From: Euperipatoides rowelli
Taxonomy: Eukaryota; Onychophora; Udeonychophora; Euonychophora; Peripatopsidae
Strand: one strand, 5' to 3'
Assembly: GCA_003024985.2 (NCBI GenBank)
Contig: PXIH01S0006035.1
Length of the DNA: 14,366 bases
Part shown: piece by piece, positions 1 through 8,003 of the stretch
Layout of the letters: each line of letters starts with the position of its first letter
How positions within the stretch are numbered: the stretch's first letter is position 1
Notes under the pieces: generated by a model
Databases searched by the model: none
Seen by the model: only the letters and a program-made list of their open reading frames with translations
What the model was told of the DNA's origin: nothing
Position numbers and translations under genes: made by a program

Positions 1-264
1 GAAACGCTATATACTGGCTGGTTTGCATCGCGAATACAAAAAACCGATATACATTGTTGCAAGGCAAATACACAAGAAAATTTTCATGTGCAAGAAAGAC
101 ATTCTGAATACAATGGATAAAAAAAAATTGTATGTTTATTTAGGTAGTAATCCCAAATTGGTTGCTACTAAATTGTACTACTGTACAGAATGAAATTATT
201 TTAAAAAAATTTTTTATTATTATGCTTTGTTCAATTAGTAACAGCTATAGGCTACAGTAAGATT
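1..264. other. AT-rich sequence, no gene seen
   Basis: I see no coding stretch of useful length and no recognisable element end. The segment carries two A/T-runs, at about 120-131 and 200-217. The first reads as an A-run followed by TTG, the same start motif as the short repeats to the right, so it may be an outlying diverged unit of that array. Confidence 0.5.
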
Positions 265-595
265 ATTAAAAAACGTATAATATTAGGCTTTCAACAATAC
301 AACTTATACAAGTGAAATATTTCAATAAAAAAAATTGTTGGATTAGGATTTCAAGGTTTTGTAACTACTGTAGTCTACAATAAACTGGAAAAAAAATTGA
401 GTCTTAGGTTTTAAAGACTTGCAACTATAGTACAAGTAAATTAAAAAAAAAATTGTGACATGAGGCAGTCATATATTTGTAATGTATATATATAGAAAAA
501 GAGAAAAAAAAATTGTGTGTTTGTATAACTGTACAAACAAATGTATTTTTAAAAAAAATTGTGATATCAGGCTTTAATATAATTAAAAAAGGTTT
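265..595. repeat. Degenerate short tandem array (A-run + TTG units)
   Basis: Five to six imperfect units of roughly 45-65 bp follow each other. Each begins with 8-10 A residues and TTG (near 326, 389, 443, 504 and 550). Several then carry a TAGG-type word (TAGGCTT, TAGGATT, TTAGGTT, CAGGCTT) and a variable tail with ACAA or TACAAGT words. Unit length and sequence vary so much that this could be an old minisatellite or simple AT-rich sequence with recurrent A-tract starts. No coding function is visible. Confidence 0.45.
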
Positions 596-1286
596 GGAAG
601 GCATTACTAGAAGCAGAAGTGGGTTTCCTAGTGGAGAATGTATCTCATAAGAAAGGATATATTTGAACGGTTAGGCCCATGTACTGTATAAATGGGGGAA
701 AAGGAAGACAAAAAAAAAAATTAAATTGTATCTTAATGCCAAACATATGTTTTGCCAAGGCAGCCAAAGTCTCTGTACTGTAATCTTTTCTAAAATAAAG
801 TCGGACTCAATTGTTGAAGTTAATTCCTCGGGCAATAGGAATTACTGCTACTATCTACCCTTTTTTGTATTTGTTCAGCAAGAATCCAGACTAATATCTC
901 AAAAAAAAAAAAAAATTAAGTATCAAGAATCCTTATGATTCTCAAATTTAAATATAGAATGTCATTTCAGAGGAACAAGAAAAAGGGGTTATAAAGTGGA
1001 ATACTTTAATCCCTAATAAGGTCAAAAGAAGTGAAACTCTTCTGTTCACCTACAAAATATTACAATATAAACAAAGAAAAATCAAAAATACTGGCATATT
1101 TTTAACTCTCAGTTTAAAATGTTTTAATAATAATAAAAAAAATTGGTCAGCTAGATTTTTAACTCGGAATCAGAGCTTTACAGAAATAGCGACAAAATCG
1201 GTGCTCACATGCTTCCACAAGACATAAAAGTTGATGAACTCTAAATGTTTGGTCAAGTTTTATTCCCACAAGCAAAGCAAATTACA
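596..1286. other. AT-rich sequence, no gene seen
   Basis: The stretch contains A-runs at about 711-720 and 901-914. The one open frame longer than 60 codons (726-938, plus) ends in a lysine-rich tail made by the A-run and resembles no family I know, so I treat it as chance. No inverted-repeat termini or RNA genes were seen. Confidence 0.5.
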
Positions 1287-1695
1287 TTAATATGAATTAA
1301 TGCAAAACCAATCATGTAAACTATAACCGCTGTATAAAGCGAATTATATGTAAAAATATATTAGCCTCAAAAGGTTATTCTTATATAACCAACGGTATAA
1401 CGTTTCTCCAAAATGACAAACAATATTTATTTAAAAAAAAAAATTGATTTGTGAAAAAATTTCTGATTTAGTCTAAATTTAAAAAAAAAGTTTGGAAAAT
1501 ATCTGAAAAGATCGTGGCGAAATGTTTATTTAAAAAAAATTGGCAATATTACGACTTTCAAATGTGAAAAGTAATAAAGTAAATTTAATTTTATAAGAAA
1601 ATAAAGAAAAAATTAGTTAAAACTAACCTTTATTCTTTAAAAGTTCTTGGGTTTCATATATAATAAAAAAAAAGTATGGCGGTAGCCATTTTGTT

Positions 1696-1791
1696 TCTCG
1701 CGAGATGTAAACAACAATTTAGGTTTGTCACGCAGCATTATTATTGGCTAAAATAATGTATAAACAATTTGTTGTTCATAGTATAAAAAGG
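1696..1791 (+). promoter_or_regulatory. Promoter-like block in unit 1 (TCTCGCGAGA, inverted CCAAT, TATA-like)
   Basis: Three elements occur in order: the perfect palindrome TCTCGCGAGA at 1696-1705, ATTGGCT (an inverted CCAAT box) at 1743-1749, and TATAAAAAGG at 1782-1791. TCTCGCGAGA is a known animal core-promoter element bound by BANP and related factors, and NF-Y binds CCAAT boxes. The order and spacing suit rightward Pol II transcription. The TATA-like word is weak evidence in AT-rich DNA. Because the same three elements recur in unit 2, the block is unlikely to be pure chance, though this does not show it is active. Confidence 0.45.
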
Positions 1792-1922
1792 AATAATAAT
1801 AATAAAATAAAATTGAAATACTTTATCCAATTTTCGAAAATAGTTTTCTTTTAAAATTTTCGAAATTTGAAACTTTTTTATATAAAAAAAGGTAAACATG
1901 GATCACAAATCCTGTTAATAAC

Positions 1923-1958
1923 GAGATCTCGAAGTGGTCTCGAGATCCGCCATTTTGG
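1923..1958. promoter_or_regulatory. GAGATCTC palindrome plus YY1-type site, unit 1
   Basis: GAGATCTC (1923-1930) overlaps an inverted repeat GATCTCGA (1925-1932) / TCGAGATC (1940-1947). It is directly followed by CCGCCATTTTGG (1947-1958), which read on the minus strand is the YY1-type AAAATGGCGG. YY1 sites of this kind often sit at or just downstream of animal transcription starts. This site lies about 155 bp right of the TATA-like word. A further AGCCAATC (CCAAT box) occurs about 35 bp to the right. Function is inferred only from motif identity and from its conservation in unit 2. Confidence 0.4.
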
Positions 1959-2929
1959 GGAGTTGCCTAAAATCTGGTTGGCAGTTAATTCAGCCAATCA
2001 AGAACAAGTCTCATTACAACAACGTTTATAATAACGCATACTGCGTGATTATTTGCCATTACTGTTTACAAAGTCAGTGGCCAATGAAAAAATTGTATTT
2101 AATAAAAAAAGTAATCGATAAAATTTATAAACTCAATAGCAATGCAATGTATTTTAATAAAATATTAAAACGATTACATCGTATTAAGTTGTAATAAAAA
2201 AAAACATGATGAAATGAAATGAATAAATAAATTTGAAGCAAATTAATGACATTAATGTACTTTGAATGACATTAAATAAAATATAAAAAAAGTAAACATT
2301 CACGATCATTTTTTAAAAAACAATTAAGCTAGCTTTATAGGCTAGTATAAGTGTGTACATTTAAATATTTACAAAAAAAAATCATGTATGTATTTGTAAA
2401 GCATAGCATTGAATGATGAAGAAGATGGTAATAAAATGAAAATGATTTTGTAAAGGAGATGATATCCATTACATAGAGAAATATTTTAAGTCCAGGCCCA
2501 TAAAACGTATTTAAAAATAATTTGANTTAATATGAATTAATGCAAAACCAATCACGTAAACTATAACCGCTGTATAAAGCGAATTATATGCAAAAATATA
2601 TTAGCCTCAAAAGGTTATTTAAACCAACAGTATAACGTTTCTCCAAAATGACAAACAATATTTATAAAAATAAATTGATTTGCGATCAAAATTTCTGATA
2701 GGCTAAATTTTAAAAAAAAAGTTTAAAATATTTGAAAAGATCGTGCGAAATGTTTATTATAAAAAAAAAAATGGCAATATTACGACTTTTAAATGTAAAA
2801 GAAAGTAATAAAGTAAATTTAACTTTAAAAGAAAATAATGAAAAAATTAGTTAAAACTAACCTTTATTCTTAAAAAGTTCTTGGGTTTCATATAATAAAA
2901 AAAAATTGTATGGCGGTTGCCATTTTATT

Positions 2930-3027
2930 TCTCGCGAGATGTAAACAACAATTTAGGTTTGTCACGCAGTATTATTATTGGCTAAAATAATGTTTAAACA
3001 ATTTGTTGTTCACAATATAAAAAAAGG
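2930..3027 (+). promoter_or_regulatory. Promoter-like block in unit 2
   Basis: TCTCGCGAGA is perfectly retained at 2930-2939. The inverted CCAAT box ATTGGCT is at 2977-2983 and the TATA-like word TATAAAAAAAGG at 3016-3027. Order and spacing match unit 1 to within a few bases. Sequence between the motifs has changed more than the motifs themselves, as far as can be judged by eye. Confidence 0.42.
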
Positions 3028-3149
3028 AATAATTAAAAAAAAATAGAAATACTTTACTCACTTTTGCAAATGATTTCCCATTAACATTTTCGAAATTCAA
3101 AACTTTTATATAAAAAAAAAGGTAAACATGGATCGCAAATCCTGTTAAT

Positions 3150-3185
3150 GAGATCTCGAAGTGGTCTCGAGATCCGCCATTTTGG
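3150..3185. promoter_or_regulatory. GAGATCTC palindrome plus YY1-type site, unit 2
   Basis: GAGATCTC lies at 3150-3157, followed by the same GATCTCGA/TCGAGATC inverted repeat and CCGCCATTTTGG at 3174-3185. The whole 36 bp block is identical to unit 1, while flanking sequence has diverged. A CCAAT box follows in both units. Confidence 0.4.
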
Positions 3186-3711
3186 GGAGTTGTCTAAAAT
3201 CTGGTTGGCAGTTAGTTTAGCCAATCAAGAACAAGTCTCATTATAACAACATTTCTAACAACACATACTGCGTGAATATCCGCCATTACTGATTAATAGA
3301 AAACGGTAATCGATAAACTTATGAACTTAATAGCAATGCAATGCATTTCAATAAGATATTAAAACGATTACATCATATTAAGTTGTAATAAAAAAAAAAA
3401 CATGATAAAATGAAATGAATAAATAAATTTGAAGCAAATTAATGATATTAATGTACTTTTGAATGACATTAAATATATTTAAAAAAAAAAGGTAAACATT
3501 TCACGATCTTTTCGTTTAAAAAAAAAATTAAGCTAGCTTTATAGGCTAGTATAAATGTAGGCTATACATTTAAATATTTTTTTTAAAAAAAATTAAGTAT
3601 GTATTTGTAAAGCATAGCAATGAATAATGAGGAAGCTGGTGATAAAATGAAGATAATTTTGTAATAGAGATGATATCCATTACATAGAGAAATATTTTAA
3701 GTCCAGGCCCA

Positions 3712-3929
3712 TTTTATTTGAAATTTTTTCAAGAAGTTTCATACTTGTGAAAAAAATTATCAAAGAACATATAGTAAGGCAGATTATATTCCAAACCTTG
3801 GACAACACTTTCACCCAGTCCCATTACTTTATACTGTTTTTTATTGGAGTATCTGCAACTTGATATAGTTCTATTGACTGTTCACACTATGTAGCCTATG
3901 TAGTACCAATCCATAGCTTATAGCCATAT
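3712..3929. other. Spacer, no gene seen
   Basis: This is AT-rich sequence between the 1.2 kb unit and the next dispersed repeat. I recognise no coding stretch, element terminus or RNA gene in it. Confidence 0.5.
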
Positions 3930-4465
3930 GATCTAATCGATGATTGATTCTATTTCAAATCCATATCTAGATATAACATCCAAAATTATAATTCACGTTA
4001 ATGGACAATAATAAGTATTATATCAATACACAACTATTAATTTCTGGTTTTCATATATATAATAAATTTAATTCCTCGTTATGAGTACAATCTGTGTTAT
4101 ATGAACAATGCACATTCTATAATAATCCACAAGATGGCTACATCACATGATTTCATCCACTCAAGATTGTTACCCGAAGTAATGGTAACTGTACAGAAGT
4201 TAGTTTAGTATTTTTAATAGCATCTAAAATTGAATTCACAGGAAATAATAAAATATATATTAGCAAAAATGAATTATTTACATGATAAAATCACTCTACT
4301 ATTTTAATATCAATACAAAATAATAATGTCAAACTGCTTCATAAAATATAAAATGTCAAATTAATAATTCAAATATAAAGTTGTTCATTAACTGTTAAAT
4401 CACACATCACTCCCCCATTATCCCCATGGTACTATAGCACATTATCATAAGCATCTTGTAATACA
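3930..4465. repeat. Dispersed ~540 bp direct repeat, copy 1
   Basis: This segment matches 8004-8552 in the same orientation over nearly its whole length, from a GATC(T)AAT(C/T)GATGATTG word to GCATCTTGTAATACA, roughly 90% alike by eye. It holds no convincing gene; open stretches are interrupted differently in the two copies. In copy 2 the right edge runs straight into a piggyBac transposase remnant, so the repeat may be the non-coding 3' part of that family. Here the right edge instead meets unrelated sequence through a perfect inverted repeat. Confidence 0.85.
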
Positions 4466-4785
4466 CAAGATGCTGGAGAAATTATACATTCAGTAAGTCA
4501 ATTTCACTGGTGCTATCCCCTTGTTAACTCAAATGGATCTCCTGAGTCCATCAGATTTAGACTGGGTTGTTGAACTGCATTCATTTTCAGTGAAACTATA
4601 TATTCCTATGGCTTCAAACATGGTAGTTTCATCCCCAGGCTTGACACTAGAATCACAATTATCTGTTTCGTTCACATTTTATGCAAGGGGCGCAGTCCTC
4701 CTAAAATTCCTCGTTTTTTCTACTATCCTAACTTCCTTTAATATAGCTAAAAAAATATAGCAATTCCTAAAATTTTGTATAGTAA
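4466..4785 (-). other. Unassigned segment with a short minus-strand open stretch
   Basis: The minus strand reads open for about 48 codons from roughly 4675 to a stop at 4529-4531. It encodes a Ser/Thr/Glu-rich peptide containing SVKPGDETTMFEAIG. Acidic, low-complexity N-termini are common in transposases, so this could be the start of a DNA-transposon protein, but I do not recognise the family. The plus-strand open frame at 4521-4760 overlaps it and looks like its shadow. No TTAA-type or CAG-type terminus was found. Confidence 0.25.
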
Positions 4786-4840
4786 CGCCATTTTGTACTA
4801 AGTTTGGGAGATTACCTAGTCACGCTACCAACGAGATCTC
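4786..4840 (+). promoter_or_regulatory. Possible promoter of the hAT-A transposase (YY1-type site + GAGATCTC)
   Basis: CGCCATTTTG (4786-4795) and GAGATCTC (4833-4840) lie about 110-165 bp upstream of the hAT-A ATG. The same two words, in the opposite order, form the regulatory block of the 1.2 kb repeats. The position upstream of a transposase gene on the same strand suits a core promoter, but no TATA or initiator is clear and the element is dead. Confidence 0.3.
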
Positions 4841-4948
4841 TTGGACTTGATGCTAGTGCTACTCATTTCCCCACAAATTTGTTTTTAAACGATGTCATAA
4901 TTTGGCCAGATTAATTCCTAATAAAGTGAAATTGTATTTACTTCTAAA

Positions 4949-7173
4949 ATGCCTGGAGGAAAGACCAAATTTCAGATTTCATGGCTTACGCAAGAATTAA
5001 ATGGAATTGCAGTAACGGAGTGGTGCTCTGCCACACATGCTATTTACATGTCACGTTGTGAGTTATGTAACGATGATTTTATTGTTTCAAATAGTGGATT
5101 TCCACAATAATGGTAAAAAACATAAATAAAAATTTAATACCCGATTTTCTGGCAATTCCGTTCTTAAATTTTTCAATTTACAAAAATACCGTACCCTAAG
5201 TGAAATTAATTCAGAAATCACAAAAAATGGTCAACCCCCTTTAAATAGTGAATTGCAAGTTGTTAAAGCTGGAGCCCTCTGGTCTTTAAATATTGTTGCT
5301 CACAATAATTTTTCCTTCAAGTCCTGCAATGGTACTTAGGATATTTTCAAGGAAATGTTCATTGATTCTAAAATTGCTGCCCAGATGCAATTGAAGGGGA
5401 AAAAAGTTATCATTTCTCATGGATTAGTTGTTCATTTTGATAATGAGCTTAAACGAGACATCAAAGAAAGCCAATATCTTATAACGATAGCATTTGATGA
5501 AACAAACAATTGCCAAATTAAAAAAACAACTATATCCATGTCAGTTACTGGTCAGAAGAAAAAAATAGAATTTCTTTTCGTTATTTAACCAGTGTGTTTT
5601 TGGGTCATGCCACAGCAGATATAGTATAAAAAGAATTAATTGATGTTCTTAGTACATCCAATATCAATTTAAATACTTTGCTGACTATTTCTACCGATGG
5701 CCCAAATGTGAATAAAAGCATAGCTGTACTGGAAAAATTTAATGATTTGGTTGAGCAACCCCAACTGGTCATAAATTAATGGAATAGCTTAAACACAATG
5801 TTAAAAAAATTAGATTTTGACCTAGATGAATTAGCAACTGATCTTTATTCATTTTTGAAAGACAGTGCTGCAAGGCGTGAAGACTTTAAAGAAGTTAGCA
5901 AAGTTACTGATGTTTTGACACAGTTCATGGTAAGACATGTTAGTAGCAGATGGACGACTATTGGACCTGTTGCTGAGAGAATCTTTGATCAATTGCCAAA
6001 TCTAAAAGAATACTTTTTAACATTCTTACCTAAGCAACAGAATTTTGATAAAAACATTAAATACACTGACAGATATAGGCGAATTAAAAAAGCTTTAAAA
6101 AATAAAGTCATGCCTTGTTACTTAACTTTTATAACAAACATTCATTCCTTATTTGAAAAACTCCTAATTCTTTTCTAAAATGAAGCTCCTTTGATCCATC
6201 AGATGTACTTCTAACTTAATGAACTTTTGCGTAATATGACAAAATTCATCCAACATAACATTGTGCTAAACAGAGAAGGTGAAGATCTAAAAGTTATTGA
6301 TTTAAAGTCCAATTTGCAATCACTCAAAGAACTGGAAATAGGCATGACAGCTCGTCGATTAATTAGAGATATTGAGGAAAATGAGGAGCCAGACCAAATA
6401 TGATGCAAATAGTGGGTTACATTCTATTACACGGATTTGTCAATATTTTCACTTCCCTGATAAAATAACTGATTTAGTGCGAAGTGAATGGAGGCTTGAT
6501 CAATTAGAGAGTTTGACTGACATTTTTGGGGCCAATAGTAAAGTACTTGAGGATTTTGATGTTTATTGGGCAAATGTGTTTAAAATTAAGCAATATGATG
6601 GAAATTTTAAATACATAAATTTGCAAAAGTTGTGAAGGCCTTATTAACTCTACAACATGGAAATGCAGACCCAGAACATGGCTTTTCTTTAAACAATACC
6701 TTAGTTACTAAAAATAAGTCAAGTTTTAATGATTCAACCATTACAGCAATAGTTAACTCAGCAATACATTATTATGGTGGAAGTGTCATAGACGTGCCTA
6801 TGACATTAGCTCTTTTAAAAGCTGTCTTAAATGCTCAGTCATTTTAAAGAAGAAATTGAGAGACAAAAAGCAGTAGAGTTGGAATTAAAAAAGAAAGATG
6901 TAGAAATCAAAAAACAAGAAAAAGAAGAAATAAAAACGTAAATTGGAATTAAATTGTACAATTGCAGCATGTGATGTCAAAATAGCTGAATTTCCAATTC
7001 AGAAGCAAACTCCCATGGTAATGATAAAAGAAGGAACTGAACGAATGACTAAATCATTTAAAATGAAAAACACTACAATAATGGCCATTTCCCAAAAATT
7101 AGTATGTCAAGGTGCAGAATCTTTATCTGAATTAGAAAATAAATTGAAATCTCTCCAAAGAAAGATACTTTGA
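4949..7173 (+). pseudogene. hAT-A: zinc-finger hAT transposase, degenerate
   Basis: This is a cut-and-paste transposase of the hAT superfamily, near full length but broken. From the ATG at 4949 it carries a BED/TTF-like zinc finger: CELC at 5057-5068, with the His pair after a frame change near 5094. An RNase-H-like core follows. AFDETNN holds the first catalytic Asp (5496-5498), VFLGHATADIV follows, and STDGPNVN holds the second Asp (5696-5698). The segments DSAARREDF and RWTTIGPVAERIF are typical of this family. The C-terminal dimerisation region is at 6632-6840 (KALLTLQHGNADPEHGFS), followed by a Lys/Glu-rich coiled coil to 7173. In-frame stops lie at 5127, 5337, 5627, 5777, 6176 and 6212. 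Frame changes occur near 5094, 5560, 6390, 6625, about 6830 and 6935, so no functional protein can be made. The Cys-Gly-Leu-His segment expected near 5777 looks deleted. Superfamily call is firm; the family name is not assigned. Confidence 0.9.
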
Positions 7174-7175
7174 TG

Positions 7176-7181
7176 AATAAA
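7176..7181 (+). terminator. Polyadenylation signal after hAT-A
   Basis: AATAAA begins 3 bases after the hAT-A stop codon. It is a plausible 3'-end signal for the transposase transcript, but AATAAA is common by chance in DNA this AT-rich. A second AATAAA lies near 7344. Confidence 0.3.
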
Positions 7182-7640
7182 CGTTTAAAAATTAAATGAT
7201 CAACTAAAGAGATGCATGTTTCACTTTATTTGTAATATTATATTATTCATCTGAATTTTGTGTTTCAAATCATGTTCATGTCGGCTGTTTTTATCCATAT
7301 GTTAAATACCGTAAGAAAAAGTAGATTCAAACTTTACATTTAAAATAAACGCAGTATGTTTGAAATTTATTTTGGGAAACTATATACAATATAAGTATAC
7401 ACAGATATACTCCACTTTTACGTAGGTTACTCAATGGTCCCAGAGGGGTGACTTAAAACGAAAATCTACTTAAAATGAAGCAACTTAAAACGGGGTATAT
7501 CTGTATATGAAGTACTGTATATATACTGTACGTATTCCTAAAATATACCTACTTTTTTCTTCAAATTTCCTAAAATTCCTACCTAAAAATAAGTAATCGT
7601 GTGCTGCACGCCCTGTTATTGTATATTTTATACTGTACAG
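7182..7640. other. 3' flank of hAT-A, no gene seen
   Basis: No coding stretch is visible. The segment holds the small CAGATATAC-ended element annotated separately. It also holds CCCTG at about 7611-7615, which could be a hAT right end, but I found no matching CAGGG terminus on the left side of hAT-A. Confidence 0.4.
7402..7503. mobile_element. Short hAT-like element or paired termini (CAGATATAC...GTATATCTG)
   Basis: A 102 bp segment begins CAGATATACTCCACTTTT and ends AAAACGGGGTATATCTG, giving imperfect terminal inverted repeats of about 17 bp with a perfect outer 9 bp. CAG-starting ends are typical of hAT elements. Inside are recurring ACTTAAAA/TACTTAAAATG words, as in hAT subterminal regions. 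The 8 bp flanks (AGTATACA and TATATGAA) do not match, so no target duplication is visible. It may be an ancient miniature element or two abutting ends of a deleted one. Confidence 0.45.
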
Positions 7641-7967
7641 TTATTTTAAAAGAAATAACTTGCTAGTTAGTCCGGAGTGTTTATATTTTCCTTTTAAGCA
7701 CAACCATGCCTCCTTAGCTATTTTACAGTTAGCTATGCTCACAAGAATATTGTCTTTCAAAGTAAGCCCAATGGTGGCTCTAGCGCTTTGGTCATTGTTG
7801 GTCCATTGTTCTATTATTGGGTCTGGCTCTTCATTTTGAATTACGTGCCATAGTTTTTCTTTCTGCAAGATCATTTGTACTTTGATCTGCCACATAAAGT
7901 AATTTGTGTCTGACAATTTGGCCACTGAGTATCCTTTTATTTCCAGCTGAACCTGTTTTGATTTAAC
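7641..7967 (-). pseudogene. Copia-type retrotransposon gag fragment
   Basis: The minus strand is open for about 108 codons and encodes the N-terminal part of a Ty1/Copia gag-like polyprotein (the gag/UBN2 family). Diagnostic features are the LSDTNYFMWQIKVQMIL start, ELW-like KLWHVI, a short acidic linker, then ATIGLTLKDNILVSI and AKEAWLCLKGKY, which end before a KLFLLK segment and stop (7641-7643). In full elements this domain continues for about another 100 residues to a CCHC knuckle and pol; none of that is here, and no LTRs are visible. The reading frame lacks internal stops, unlike the neighbouring relics, so the insertion is probably younger. There is no convincing ATG: the frame runs upstream to about 7967 without one. 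Confidence 0.8.
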
Positions 7968-8003
7968 ATTAATGTCTAAGCTCTAGGTTTAGTCTCATAA
8001 TCT

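Larger units (their letters stand above)
1287..2500. repeat. 1.2 kb direct repeat, unit 1
   Basis: This segment runs from TTAATATGAATTAATGC to TTAAGTCCAGGCCCA and is repeated downstream at 2527-3711 with the same order of blocks, roughly 85-90% alike by eye. Differences include substitutions, A-tract length changes and small gaps; for example, about 45 bp around 2075-2120 is absent from the other copy. It holds no convincing coding region: the 86-codon open frame at 1934-2194 is not preserved in unit 2. The bounds TG...CA would fit an LTR, but no primer-binding site, internal region or target duplication is visible. A tandemly duplicated intergenic or solo-element segment is equally possible. 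Confidence 0.85.
2527..3711. repeat. 1.2 kb direct repeat, unit 2
   Basis: This is the second copy of the 1287-2500 unit, starting immediately after the single N at 2526 and ending at TTAAGTCCAGGCCCA. About 26 bp of unrelated AT-rich sequence separates the copies. Block order is preserved, including the promoter-like words, the TTAAAACTAACCTTTATTCTT block and the GCTAGCTTTATAGGCTAGTATAA block. The level of divergence suggests an old duplication rather than two uncollapsed alleles, but the N at the junction leaves assembly error open. Confidence 0.85.

Noticed and set aside
726-938. 70-codon open frame
   Set aside because: It has AT-rich composition, a tail generated by an A-run and no motif or neighbour support.
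1934-2194. 86-codon plus-strand open frame just downstream of the promoter-like block, as a gene
   Set aside because: The frame is not preserved in the second repeat unit, which lacks part of it, and the peptide resembles no known family.
2329-2356. Helitron-type end hairpin at AAGCTAGCTTTATAGGCTAGTATAAGT
   Set aside because: No CTRR terminus or TC start at the unit borders, and the hairpin lies well inside the repeat.
1287-3711. A CRISPR-like or satellite array
   Set aside because: Only two long diverged copies exist, with no short regular spacers, in a eukaryotic setting.
6211-6408. Minus-strand 65-codon frame
   Set aside because: It is antisense to the hAT-A transposase, where the plus strand shows clear family motifs.
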